Shown here: in pieces, positions 1 through 8,280 of the stretch
How the letters are laid out: each line of letters begins with the position of its first letter
Position numbering within the stretch: position 1 is the stretch's first letter
DNA from: an uncultured SAR324 cluster bacterium
GTDB taxonomy: Bacteria > SAR324 > NAC60-12
DNA length: 18,598 nt
NCBI GenBank assembly: GCA_902562015.1
Contig: CACERX010000031.1
Span: 1 to 18,598 of the forward strand
Reading direction: 5' to 3'
The notes under the pieces: model-generated
Seen by the model: only the letters and a program-made list of their open reading frames with translations
Told to the model about the DNA's origin: nothing
The model's database searches: none
Translations under genes and position numbers: made by a program

Positions 1-1176
1 AAGATTGAAAATTATTTTCTTGAAAAGAAAATTTTTAATGATAAAGAAATTAAAAAAATAAAAGATACGATCGATCAAAAAATTGATATCTCCTATCAAA
101 AAGCTAAAGAAGCCCCTTTCCCGGAAAAATCTACTGCACTAGATTTTGTGTTTTCAGATTACTCTAAAAATTCAAATACTAATAATCACTCAAGTACCAA
201 TCAAAAAAACATGATACAAGCAACTCACGAAGTCTTGGATTATGAAATGAAAAGGAATGATAAAATATTTATCTTAGGTGAAGGTATAGGTAAACGTGGT
301 GGGAATTTTAGCACCACATTAGGATTATTTGAAAAATATGGACAATTGAGGGTCTGCGATACACCAATCTGTGAGAGAGGATTTGTAGGATTAGCATGTG
401 GAGCTGCAATGTCAGGTGCACGACCGGTAGTAGATTTTATGTTCATCGATTTCTTAAATGATGCTTTTGGTGAAATTATAAATCAAATTTCAAAAGTACA
501 GTATATGTCTAGTGGAAAAATTAAAATGCCAATAATTATGAGAGGATGTATCGGAATAGGACATAGTGCTGCAACGCATCATTCTGGAAGTTATTATTCT
601 TTATATTCACATTTCCCTGGATTAATAGTGGTAGTTCCTTCAAATGCGTATGATGCGAAAGGTCTCTTTGCAACTGCTTTAAATTGTGATAATCCAATTT
701 TATTTTTAGAACATCGTGAAATAATAATGAACAAAGTTGACGTCCCTGATGAGCAATATCAAATTCCATTTGGACAAGCAAACATTGTAATTGAAGGTAA
801 TGACCTTACTGTCGTCGCCCTTTCAAAAATGCTGTTAATTGCAAAAGATGTCATTAATGAAATGACTGATTCCAATAACTTCTCTATTGAATTGATTGAT
901 CCCAGATGTGTTTCTCCAATAGATTATGAAACAATTTTATCATCAGTAAAAAAAACAGGAAGATTATTAATAATAGATGAAGAATTTGAACCTTGCAGCA
1001 TTGCATCTCAAATTTCAGCTAAGCTAAGTGATTTAGCTTTTGATTATTTAGACGCACCCATAAAAACATTAAATGGAGCCTTTTCCCCAACACCATACAG
1101 CCCATGCCTAGAGAATGAAATTATTCCTGATCCATCTATTATAAAGCAAAAAATAATTGACATGTACAATGAGTAA
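1..1176 (+). CDS. 2-oxoacid dehydrogenase E1, fused alpha/beta, 5' partial
   Basis: The reading frame is open from base 1 to the stop at 1174-1176 (391 residues visible), so the gene starts outside the window. A GTG at 148 or ATG at 211 would give a beta-only protein. However, the first ~45 residues, ending in AKEAPFPE, resemble the C-terminal tail of an E1 alpha subunit, so I read this as an alpha-beta fusion. From about residue 71 the sequence is a typical transketolase-like E1 beta: an ILGEGIG stretch near the start, a CDTPICERGFVGLACGAA block, a VDFMFIDF segment, then RGCIGIGHSAATHHS and the C-terminal transketolase domain with an LIDEEFEPC stretch. E1 decarboxylates a 2-oxoacid with thiamine diphosphate and passes the acyl group to the lipoyl arm of E2. 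The substrate (pyruvate, branched-chain, acetoin or sugar-derived acid) cannot be told. It leads a tight operon; the E2-like gene starts 13 nt later. The family call is secure; the fusion is an inference from the open frame. Confidence 0.88.
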   Translation, partial: KIENYFLEKKIFNDKEIKKIKDTIDQKIDISYQKAKEAPFPEKSTALDFVFSDYSKNSNTNNHSSTNQKNMIQATHEVLDYEMKRNDKIFILGEGIGKRGGNFSTTLGLFEKYGQLRVCDTPICERGFVGLACGAAMSGARPVVDFMFIDFLNDAFGEIINQISKVQYMSSGKIKMPIIMRGCIGIGHSAATHHSGSYYSLYSHFPGLIVVVPSNAYDAKGLFATALNCDNPILFLEHREIIMNKVDVPDEQYQIPFGQANIVIEGNDLTVVALSKMLLIAKDVINEMTDSNNFSIELIDPRCVSPIDYETILSSVKKTGRLLIIDEEFEPCSIASQISAKLSDLAFDYLDAPIKTLNGAFSPTPYSPCLENEIIPDPSIIKQKIIDMYNE

Positions 1177-1189
1177 AACTTAATTAAAT

Positions 1190-2275
1190 ATGGACAATGA
1201 AATTCTAATTCCAAAACTTGGATGGTCAATAGATGAAGCTACATTCGTAGAGTGGCTGAAATCAAATGGGGAATATGTAAATACAGGTGATGAATTATTT
1301 AACGTTGAAAGCGATAAAGCTGTTCAGACTGTCGAATCAATAGACTCGGGCTGGCTATGTATAGAACACAATATCCCAAAGGAAGGACAATTATTAAAAT
1401 ATGGGACAGTAATAGGTTATTTGTCCGAAAAAAAAACTAATAGTAAAGTTAGTATAAAACTAGAAGATTATGAAGATTCTGCGGATGAGTTAAAAACCGA
1501 ATACGCTCACGAAAAAACTAAAAACAAAGTTGATGATTTAGATTATAAAAGCTCGATACCTGAGGGTGAAAACGAATTAATTGCTTCTGATAGGCTATTT
1601 ATAACTCCTCGAGCAAAATCCCTTGCAAAAAAATTAAACATAGACTCTTACTCTGAAATTGTAGGTACAGGTAAAAACAATAGAATAACAGAAAAGGATA
1701 TTAATCTTTTTAATAAAGAACTTAATTCAAAAAATCTTAAGAAAGAAAATAATGTCCCAAATTTCCTAAATACAACAATAAATTGTACAGAATTGCTAAA
1801 TTTTATAAAAGCACATAACGATTCAACAAACGCTAATAATATTAGACTGATAGATTATTTGATAAAAATTATTGGTCACGCTTTTCAAAGCGAAAATCAA
1901 AATAGCAACCTAAAGATAAATCAAGTATGTCTTATAAATAATGCAAACAAGAAAGACTCTACTTTTATAAAAGATCCAAAATACAAAGGATTGGTTGAGA
2001 TCAATAAAAATGCCACGGAACGGAATGCTAACTCAGAAATTAACAAATCTACCATTGTATTGATTGATTTTTCTGAATATAACATTCAGTTCTTTAATCC
2101 TAAAATTTTAAGCCCATCTCAGCTATCAATTGGAATAGGCACGTACCTCTCTGATTTAAAGGGGAATTATCAAACGTTAAATGTCTGTTACTCAAATGAT
2201 ATAGAGTTAAATTTATTTGAGAGAATAAAATTAATAACTGAGTTTACTAAATCACCAAACAGACTTTTATTATAA
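1190..2275 (+). CDS. E2-like lipoyl protein with degenerate acyltransferase domain
   Basis: This 361-residue protein has the domain order of a dihydrolipoamide acyltransferase. Residues 1-80 form a lipoyl domain with the expected lipoylated lysine at K43 in ESDKAV. A charged linker follows, then a peripheral-subunit-binding domain at about 137-174 (TPRAKSLAKKLNID...GRITEKDI-like pattern). The remaining ~185 residues align loosely with the catalytic domain, with recognisable VPNF, an SEYNIQFFNPKI-like segment and an IGIG motif. They are shorter than the usual ~230. Where active E2 proteins carry the HxxxDG motif, this one reads LNVCYSNDIEL: in an ungapped alignment His becomes Tyr334 and Asp becomes Ile338, and the Gly is lost. 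It may therefore hold E1 and E3 together and carry the lipoyl arm without transferring acyl groups to CoA. No E3 gene is in the window. No Shine-Dalgarno sequence is visible; the ATG at 1190 was chosen because the lipoyl domain starts there. Confidence 0.82.
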   Translation: MDNEILIPKLGWSIDEATFVEWLKSNGEYVNTGDELFNVESDKAVQTVESIDSGWLCIEHNIPKEGQLLKYGTVIGYLSEKKTNSKVSIKLEDYEDSADELKTEYAHEKTKNKVDDLDYKSSIPEGENELIASDRLFITPRAKSLAKKLNIDSYSEIVGTGKNNRITEKDINLFNKELNSKNLKKENNVPNFLNTTINCTELLNFIKAHNDSTNANNIRLIDYLIKIIGHAFQSENQNSNLKINQVCLINNANKKDSTFIKDPKYKGLVEINKNATERNANSEINKSTIVLIDFSEYNIQFFNPKILSPSQLSIGIGTYLSDLKGNYQTLNVCYSNDIELNLFERIKLITEFTKSPNRLLL

Positions 2276-2280
2276 TTAAT

Positions 2281-3231
2281 ATGAAAAATGTTGTAATTAC
2301 AGATTATCTTTTCAATGATTTATCAGTTGAAGAAGAAATATTTCAAGAAAGCAAAATAAAATTATCATCAGAAAAAAGCCCAAACAAGGAAGAGTTAAAA
2401 GTTTTGACTCAAGATGCGGATTATATAATCACTCAATTTGCAAAATTAGATAATGAAATTATAAATAATCTAAATAAAGCAAAAATTATTGTGAGATACG
2501 GTGTTGGCTATGATAACGTCGATATAAAATCTGCAAGATTAAAAAATATCCCTGTTTGTAATGTTCCTCATTACTGTATAGATGAAGTGGCAGATCACAC
2601 TATAGGTTTTATTTTAAATTCAACTCGAGCCCTATATAAAAATCATCAAAAAGTCATACAGGGTAAATGGGGCCTGGCAGTCCCAATTGAAGAAATGAAA
2701 TCGCTAAATGATTTAAAGATTGGAGTTATAGGTTTTGGCCGTATTGGTCAGGCTGTAGTAGAAAGACTAATACCATTTAAGCCTAAAATATTAATTTATG
2801 ACCCTTTTATAAGTAATCCTGTGAAAAAAGATGGTTTATCTTTTGTAGAAATTAATGAGTTGTTTAAAAATTCAGACATTATTACATTGCATTGCCCTTC
2901 TACTGAAAAAACTAAAAATATAATTAACGATCATTCTCTTTCTTTAATGAAAAAAGGGGTAATAATTATAAATATCGGTAGGGGGGATCTTATCGATATG
3001 GGAAGTTTTATAAATGCTTTGAAGAATAAAAAAATAAATTCTGCGGCATTAGATGTTTTTGATACTGAACCTCTAACTGAAAACCATCCAATTAGATCAT
3101 TTGACAATGTCTTATTTTCCTCCCATGTTGCCTCTGCGAGTTTAAAAGCCGTTAAAAATTTAAGACAATCAGCTGCTGAATTAGTAATCAAGTGTCATAA
3201 TAGTGAAAAACTAACCAATATTGTAAATTGA
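2281..3231 (+). CDS. D-isomer-specific 2-hydroxyacid dehydrogenase (NAD-dependent)
   Basis: This 316-residue protein is close to the normal length for the family, which interconverts 2-hydroxyacids and 2-oxoacids with NAD(P)H in the cytoplasm. The Rossmann motif GFGRIG is at 151-156, followed by an acidic residue at D174 in IYDP that favours NAD. The catalytic set is complete: R234 in NIGRGDLID, E263 in DTEPL and H282 in SSHVAS. The N-terminal part has the substrate-loop pattern VRYGVGYDNVD (71-81). The sequence is of the phosphoglycerate-dehydrogenase/CtBP-like type, but the substrate is not determined. It begins 5 nt after the E2-like stop and ends 7 nt before the next gene, so it belongs to the same transcript. 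In that context it could make the 2-oxoacid used by the E1/E2-like proteins, or reduce a product of them; both are inference. Confidence 0.9.
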   Translation: MKNVVITDYLFNDLSVEEEIFQESKIKLSSEKSPNKEELKVLTQDADYIITQFAKLDNEIINNLNKAKIIVRYGVGYDNVDIKSARLKNIPVCNVPHYCIDEVADHTIGFILNSTRALYKNHQKVIQGKWGLAVPIEEMKSLNDLKIGVIGFGRIGQAVVERLIPFKPKILIYDPFISNPVKKDGLSFVEINELFKNSDIITLHCPSTEKTKNIINDHSLSLMKKGVIIINIGRGDLIDMGSFINALKNKKINSAALDVFDTEPLTENHPIRSFDNVLFSSHVASASLKAVKNLRQSAAELVIKCHNSEKLTNIVN

Positions 3232-3238
3232 TAATTAT

Positions 3239-4219
3239 ATGAAAACAGTTTTAGTTACAGGTGGTTGCGGTTGCTTGGGATCCTGGATAATAAAATTATT
3301 AATTGAAAACAATGATAAAGTTATATGCTTAGATAACAGTAAAAACCTGAGCAGACTTAAACTGATATTAGATGAAAAATCATTTAAAAAAATTTCTTTC
3401 AACTATATAGATATTTTTGATTTTGAAAAAATTGACAAACTTATCAAAAAAGAAAAAATTAATTTTATAGTACATTTAGCTGCTTTTCAGACTCCTTTCG
3501 TTAGATCCAATCCAGTTTTAGGTGCTAGAGTTAATGTTGAGGGTACAGTAGCTTTATATGAATGTATGTTAAAAAATAAAGATCAAATTGAAGGTTTTGT
3601 GGTTGCAAGTTCAATTGGAGTATATGGAGATAAAATTATTCATAAAACTAATACAATCAAAGAAGATACAACTCCTTATCCATTAAACCTTTACGGTGTA
3701 TATAAACTTGCAAATGAAGGAACAGGAAGAATATATTTTGAAGAGAATCAAATAAACAGTGTCATTATGAGGCCTTACATTATATATGGACCAGGTAGAG
3801 ATCAAGGATGGACTTCTGCACCAACTAAAGCGATTTTACTTAAAATGTTAAATAAGTCTTACAAAATACCATTCTCTGGAAATATATATCTTCATTATAC
3901 AAAAGACTGTGCCAAACAGTTTTTGCTCGCCCTTGAATCCAATCAAAAAGGTTGTAATATTTTTAATGTTACAGGCGAGATGGTAAACATTTCAGAATTC
4001 ATAAAACTTCTTAATGAAACAATTTCAAATGAAGCAATTACTGATCAGGAACTAAGCAATGATTTCCCAATACCCTCAAATATAGACATAAGTAAAAACA
4101 AAAGAGCTTTTAATTTACCTGAATTAACAAGCTTCTCTGATGGCATTAATGAAACTATCGATTATCTAAAATATGGAATTCAAAATAATCTCCTGCCCAG
4201 TAGCTTTATAGATGGTTGA
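3239..4219 (+). CDS. NAD-dependent epimerase/dehydratase family protein (extended SDR)
   Basis: This is a 326-residue extended short-chain dehydrogenase/reductase. The nucleotide-binding motif TGGCGCLG is at 7-14, and an aspartate at the end of beta-2 (CLDNS) is consistent with NAD binding. The active-site serine block SSIGVYG and the YxxxK pair in YGVYK follow in the usual order, then an RPYIIYGPGRD segment typical of sugar-nucleotide epimerases and related sugar dehydrogenases. Members act on UDP-, GDP- or dTDP-sugars or oxidise free sugars and uronic acids. Next to a gluconolactonase homologue, a sugar dehydrogenase that yields a lactone is an attractive reading, but the specificity is not visible in the sequence. 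Its 3' end overlaps the lactonase gene by 8 nt, a sign of translational coupling. Confidence 0.85.
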   Translation: MKTVLVTGGCGCLGSWIIKLLIENNDKVICLDNSKNLSRLKLILDEKSFKKISFNYIDIFDFEKIDKLIKKEKINFIVHLAAFQTPFVRSNPVLGARVNVEGTVALYECMLKNKDQIEGFVVASSIGVYGDKIIHKTNTIKEDTTPYPLNLYGVYKLANEGTGRIYFEENQINSVIMRPYIIYGPGRDQGWTSAPTKAILLKMLNKSYKIPFSGNIYLHYTKDCAKQFLLALESNQKGCNIFNVTGEMVNISEFIKLLNETISNEAITDQELSNDFPIPSNIDISKNKRAFNLPELTSFSDGINETIDYLKYGIQNNLLPSSFIDG

Positions 4220-5087
4220 AAAATTAAAGACAGGTAAACCAGAAATTATCTATCCAAAAAATTCACTATTAGGAGAAGGTCCTATTTGGATCCCTGATAC
4301 AAAATCTTTAATTTGGCTAGATATAAAAGGGAAATCTCTTAATACTTTTTCCTATATTACTAAAAATTTTAAAGAAATAAACTTAGTAAAAACAACAACA
4401 TGGATTTTACCTATTATAAATTCTAATTTGTTTTTAGTAGGTACAGAAGATGGGATTGAAGAATATAACTACAATGAAAACAAATTTGAACTTAAGCTGC
4501 AAATAGAAGGAGACTTACCTAACAACAGATTAAATGACGCTAAGATTGATCAAAGTGGTAATTTGTGGTTCGGAACTATGGATGACACAGAAAAAGAGGA
4601 GTCTGGGACATTTTACTGCTTAAAGCCCAATTATGAGTTAATAAAAATAGATGATTCTTACACTGTTACTAATGGACCAGCAATCACATATGACGATAAA
4701 AAACTATATCATGTAAGCAGTCTTCAAAAAAAAGTTTTCAGTTATGATAAAAATAATACAAAACTTTCTAACAAAAGAATTTTTTTTGAACTAGATCCAA
4801 ATGATGGTTATCCAGATGGTTTAACCCTAGATAATGAAAATTTTATATGGTTAGCTGTTTGGGGGGGTTCAAAAGTTGTAAGAATATCACCTTATGGAGA
4901 AGTAGACGAAATTATAACATTCCCAACTTCACAAATTACTAGCTGTGTTTTTGGCGGACCTGAAATGAACATCCTTTTTGTAACATCTGCTTCAGTCGGT
5001 AAAAATATTTCTGAGGACGTTCATGCAGGTAATCTTTTTTCTGTTGAGACTAATAAAAAAGGGAACCATTCTCCTCATTTCGGTTGA
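4212..5087 (+). CDS. SMP-30/gluconolactonase/LRE family protein
   Basis: This 291-residue protein is the usual size for the six-bladed propeller SMP-30/gluconolactonase family, cytoplasmic metal-dependent lactonases that open sugar lactones to aldonic acids. The metal-binding residues are at the expected positions: E22 in GEGP, N154 in TVTNGP and D202 in YPDGLTLD. The second N/D pair in RLNDAKID (108-109), which lies near the substrate site in relatives, is also present. A WGG motif after the third metal ligand and a C-terminal AGNLFSVE segment complete the fold, so the gene looks intact. The ATG at 4212 lies inside the SDR gene (8-nt overlap). It is the last gene of the plus-strand operon and faces the convergent SDR gene at 5221-6168. 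Substrate unknown. Confidence 0.88.
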   Translation: MVEKLKTGKPEIIYPKNSLLGEGPIWIPDTKSLIWLDIKGKSLNTFSYITKNFKEINLVKTTTWILPIINSNLFLVGTEDGIEEYNYNENKFELKLQIEGDLPNNRLNDAKIDQSGNLWFGTMDDTEKEESGTFYCLKPNYELIKIDDSYTVTNGPAITYDDKKLYHVSSLQKKVFSYDKNNTKLSNKRIFFELDPNDGYPDGLTLDNENFIWLAVWGGSKVVRISPYGEVDEIITFPTSQITSCVFGGPEMNILFVTSASVGKNISEDVHAGNLFSVETNKKGNHSPHFG

Positions 5088-5220
5088 AATTCATTTCTAA
5101 AAACAATACAAAACATTAGAACAAAAGATAATATATTAGAAGCTCAATATGCTTATTTAGCTTAAATTTTAGCAGTCAAGTTTTTAGTTAAATCCTTTAA
5201 ATCGATAACTTACTGCGATA
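5088..5220. other. Convergent intergenic gap, no feature seen
   Basis: This 133-base AT-rich gap separates the converging ends of the lactonase operon and the minus-strand operon. I found no GC-rich hairpin with a T-run and no reading frame worth calling. Termination of both operons must happen by a signal I cannot see, or the transcripts overlap. Confidence 0.5.
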
Positions 5221-6168
5221 CTAAATCGCCTCATGAGTCAATAGTTTGAGCATTGCAGATATTGACGTTTCAAAGTCGAATTCTGGGAGCCAGTTCCAAT
5301 CAAGTCTCGCTGAATTTGAAATTACCTTGTTAGGCCAACCTTTTACTAATTTTTCAACGTCAGGGTCTATTTCAAAACTATACTCAAAACTTGGAAAAAT
5401 CTGCTTCAGATTTTCGCATAGTTGTTGCGCTGTGAAGTGAAAACCGTGCAGATTATAGGCATTACTTTTAAGACACGCTTGGGGTGCATGGGAAATTTCA
5501 AAAATGCTACGAATGACGTCATCAAGAAACATGCAAGACATGCCGGTTTCTTTTGATACTGGGAAATTAAATGGTTCGCCCAGTACTGCAGCCCGACATG
5601 CATGTGACGGATAGGCGGTCTTTGCAGATAAAGGTGCGAATGGTGACAAAACCATTGGGAATCGCAAACAACGGAAATCAAACTCACAGGTTTTCTTAAG
5701 ATAGCTTCCAAAACGTTCAACAGCGACTTTCGTCACGCCATACATGTTTTCCGGCCATTGTATAAAATCTTCCGGCAGCGGGTCTTTGGTATTAGAACCG
5801 TAAGTTGCAATTGTACTTGGATAGAAAAATAAATTAACCTCACAATCTATGGCAGCTTGCATCAAGTTTATGGAAGCTGTCGCGTTGGTATTCCATGCTC
5901 TTTCAAGGTCCGTTTCTGAACTCCCAGAAAGAAGTGACGCGAGGTGAAAAATAGCTTGAGGGCGGTGTTTTTTTAAGATGTTGTTTAACAAATCTAGATC
6001 ACTGATATCTCCCAGAAATATGTTTTTATAATTGGTTTCATTCTTATGCTCGGTCCCCGGAAGGTCAAGACACAGCACATCTATACCTTTGGAATACATT
6101 TGTTGGGCTACAAGCCTGCCAAGGTTCCCGTTACCACCAGTTATAAGTACTGTCTTAAATGTCTCCAT
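5221..6168 (-). CDS. NAD-dependent SDR, L-threonine 3-dehydrogenase-like
   Basis: This is a 315-residue extended SDR with the Rossmann motif TGGNGNLG at 10-17, acidic D35 at the end of beta-2, an active-site PSTIATYG block (117-124) and catalytic Y143/K147 in YGVTK. The C-terminal third matches the SDR-type L-threonine 3-dehydrogenase pattern: RFP (169-171), MFLDDVIRSIFEI (about 213-225), a YNLHGF-type stretch, then DPDVEKLVKGWP and SARLDWNW (268-292). Such enzymes oxidise L-threonine to 2-amino-3-oxobutyrate, but related NAD-dependent sugar epimerases share the fold. The gene is last in the minus-strand run behind murQ (33-nt gap) yet is visibly GC-richer than its neighbours, about 40% against low 30s, so it may be a later arrival. 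A role in amino-sugar recycling is possible but unproven. Confidence 0.75.
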   Translation of the reverse strand: METFKTVLITGGNGNLGRLVAQQMYSKGIDVLCLDLPGTEHKNETNYKNIFLGDISDLDLLNNILKKHRPQAIFHLASLLSGSSETDLERAWNTNATASINLMQAAIDCEVNLFFYPSTIATYGSNTKDPLPEDFIQWPENMYGVTKVAVERFGSYLKKTCEFDFRCLRFPMVLSPFAPLSAKTAYPSHACRAAVLGEPFNFPVSKETGMSCMFLDDVIRSIFEISHAPQACLKSNAYNLHGFHFTAQQLCENLKQIFPSFEYSFEIDPDVEKLVKGWPNKVISNSARLDWNWLPEFDFETSISAMLKLLTHEAI

Positions 6169-6201
6169 ATTTAATTAATTTTCTTATCTAGATTATTATA
6201 A

Positions 6202-7077
6202 TTATGAGTCGTCAAGTATCTGGTCTAAATAACCACCTACTGATTCGAGTCTATTATTAGCTGATTCCAAATTTAGATCAAATTTAGCCATCAAAATGGC
6301 TGTTTTAATTTGATTATCTGTCTTTATTAGTAAGTCAGAAGCCTCTTTCTCATTAACTTCACCTAGTTCCATTACTATCCTACAGGCTCTTTGCATTAAT
6401 TTATTATTGTTTGTCTTAACATCGACCATCATGTTTTGGTAAACTTTTCCAAGCTTTACCATCACAGTTGTACTAATCATGTTAAGAATCATTTTTTGTG
6501 CAGTTCCAGCCTTCAATCTTGTAGAACCGGACAAAATTTCAGGCCCAACTTTTACACCAATTGCAACTTTAACATTTTCTAACAATGGGGAAGGGACACT
6601 ACATGAAAAACCAATTGTTGCTGAGTCCTTTTCTCTTGCATAATCTATGGCGGCTAAGACAAAAGGGGTTGTCCCACTAGCAGAGATTCCAACAATTACA
6701 TCATTTTTATTTATAGCAACTTGTTTAAGCGCTAACCTCCCATCTTCAGTTCGGTCTTCTAAATTTTCTTGAGACTTATTTGTAGCATTTTGTCCTCCAG
6801 CAATTATACTTTGGACTAGTTCAGGTGGCGTACCAAAGGTAGGCACACATTCACATGCATCCATTACCCCAATACGACCACTGGTGCCAGCACCAACATA
6901 GAAAAGGCGACCATTATTTTTTAATTTATCAGTAATTAGTTCTATCGCATTAGCAATTTCAGGAAGATTTTTTTTTATAGTTCTTGCAACAGTTGTATCC
7001 TCTTCATTCATCAATTCCACAATTTCAAATATTGACATGTTGTGCAAATGATTTAATTTTGTTTTTTTAGCTCGCAT
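6202..7077 (-). CDS. murQ: N-acetylmuramic acid 6-phosphate etherase
   Basis: MurQ splits the lactyl ether of MurNAc-6-phosphate, giving GlcNAc-6-phosphate and D-lactate, a cytoplasmic step of peptidoglycan recycling. The 291-residue protein is near the usual ~300. Diagnostic motifs are present: the SIS-domain phosphosugar loop VGAGTSGRIGVMDACECVPTFG at 61-82 (split here as VGAGTSGR and CECVPTFG) with the catalytic-type glutamate E76, a second acidic site at E107 in ENLEDR, the GISASGTTP block (130-138), and the signature GPEILSGSTRLKAGTAQKM region followed by the MMVDVKTNN segment. It starts at the ATG at 7075-7077 and has no visible Shine-Dalgarno sequence. It lies 47 nt downstream of anmK, whose product it uses, which fixes the pathway. 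Identification is secure. Confidence 0.95.
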   Translation of the reverse strand: MRAKKTKLNHLHNMSIFEIVELMNEEDTTVARTIKKNLPEIANAIELITDKLKNNGRLFYVGAGTSGRIGVMDACECVPTFGTPPELVQSIIAGGQNATNKSQENLEDRTEDGRLALKQVAINKNDVIVGISASGTTPFVLAAIDYAREKDSATIGFSCSVPSPLLENVKVAIGVKVGPEILSGSTRLKAGTAQKMILNMISTTVMVKLGKVYQNMMVDVKTNNNKLMQRACRIVMELGEVNEKEASDLLIKTDNQIKTAILMAKFDLNLESANNRLESVGGYLDQILDDS

Positions 7078-7124
7078 TCAAATTATAAGAATATTATTTG
7101 GTAAAGATTAATTATTTTTGGCTT

Positions 7125-8192
7125 TTAAGAAGTCAAAAATAGTTTCCCTCCACTTACAGGGGCATTGACACCAGTAGTTGAGGGAAATGTTAAAGGTAGG
7201 CCCAACACACTTCTTACTGCTAAATAAGCAAAAGCCTGGGCCTCAATTGCATCACCTTTCCAACCTACATCTTCAACCGTTTTTACGTTTTCACCAAGTC
7301 TGCTTCTCAATTCAAGTAGTATCGCCTCATTGTAACGGCCTCCACCAGTAACAAGCCATAAGAAAGGAATTTTAGGTAGAAAATTTTTACTTCTCGCAAT
7401 AGATTCGGCTGTAAATGCAGTTAAAGTTGCCGCCCCATCTGCATCAGACAATTCATTTGTTGTAGTAAATGAAAACTGGTTTCTGTCTAATGATTTTGGG
7501 ATATTCAAGGAAAAATATTCATTTTCCATTAAAGATTCAAGAATTTTTTTGTCTGGTTTGCCAGACAAAGCCAACTTTCCTCCAGTGTCTTGTCTATAAC
7601 CTAGGCGAAAAAATACAAAATCATCGATCAAAGCATTTCCTGGACCGGTATCAAAAGATATAAGCTGATCATCATCACCAATATATGTGATGTTAGCAAC
7701 TCCCCCTATATTTAAAATAACCACTGGTTTTTTTAGATTATTTGCAAGGACTTGATGATAAACTGGTGCAATGGGCGCCCCTTGTCCTCCATTTATCATA
7801 TCATTGCTTCTAAAATCACTAACTACATCGATCCCTGTTAAATTTGCTAACATCGCTCCATCACCAATTTGAAAAGTTTTTTTTTCATTTGGAATATGAT
7901 AAATCGTATGGCCACTAAAACCAATTAAGTCAACAGAACCTCTCGCATCTCCATTTTTTTTAATTAAATGTTTAACTGCGTCAGCATGAATATTAGTAAT
8001 TTGGGATTCAACATTTTTTGAATACACCCCCTTCGAAACTACTTCGGATAATTCATTTCTAAAACTTTTGCCGTAGGGTAAAGTTATTGCCATACCTGTT
8101 TCAATAATATCTATTCCGTTTGTTTTTAGGTAGGCAGCATCGACACCATCCATAGATGTCCCGCTCATTAGCCCAATTACGTTTTTTAACAT
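7125..8192 (-). CDS. anmK: Anhydro-N-acetylmuramic acid kinase
   Basis: AnmK phosphorylates 1,6-anhydro-MurNAc with ATP while opening the anhydro ring, giving MurNAc-6-phosphate for MurQ. The 355-residue product is near the usual ~370. It opens with the family signature IGLMSGTSMDGVDAAY, followed by GFSGHTIYH, the SNDMINGGQGAPIAP block, NIGGVANITY, the phosphate-binding FDTGPGNALIDD and the VTGGGRYN motif of the second domain. The frame could be opened at a TTG at 8202-8204, but I chose the ATG at 8190-8192 because it starts directly before the conserved signature. The neighbours murQ (downstream, 47 nt) and the serine hydrolase (upstream, 88 nt) are on the same strand. A complete, ordinary AnmK. 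Confidence 0.95.
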   Translation of the reverse strand: MLKNVIGLMSGTSMDGVDAAYLKTNGIDIIETGMAITLPYGKSFRNELSEVVSKGVYSKNVESQITNIHADAVKHLIKKNGDARGSVDLIGFSGHTIYHIPNEKKTFQIGDGAMLANLTGIDVVSDFRSNDMINGGQGAPIAPVYHQVLANNLKKPVVILNIGGVANITYIGDDDQLISFDTGPGNALIDDFVFFRLGYRQDTGGKLALSGKPDKKILESLMENEYFSLNIPKSLDRNQFSFTTTNELSDADGAATLTAFTAESIARSKNFLPKIPFLWLVTGGGRYNEAILLELRSRLGENVKTVEDVGWKGDAIEAQAFAYLAVRSVLGLPLTFPSTTGVNAPVSGGKLFLTS

Positions 8193-8280
8193 TTTATTTA
8201 ACAATCAATAAAATTAATGTATTAGTTTAACAAGCAAATAACTTTTTTCCCCTTATGTTCTTAAATCAACTTTACAAATT

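Noticed and set aside
148..1176. Separate E1 beta gene starting at the GTG at 148
   Set aside because: The frame is open upstream to base 1 with E1 alpha-like sequence, so a fused alpha-beta gene is the better reading.
4857..4868. Seven-G run in the lactonase gene as another possible frameshift
   Set aside because: The frame stays open and yields the family's normal AVWGGSKVVR segment, so the length is correct.
5088..5220. Bidirectional terminator between the two convergent operons
   Set aside because: Only weak AT-rich partial dyads are present, with no stable stem followed by a T-run.
8193..8204. TTG start for anmK
   Set aside because: An ATG four codons later lies directly before the conserved IGLMSGTSMDG signature and needs no unusual start codon.
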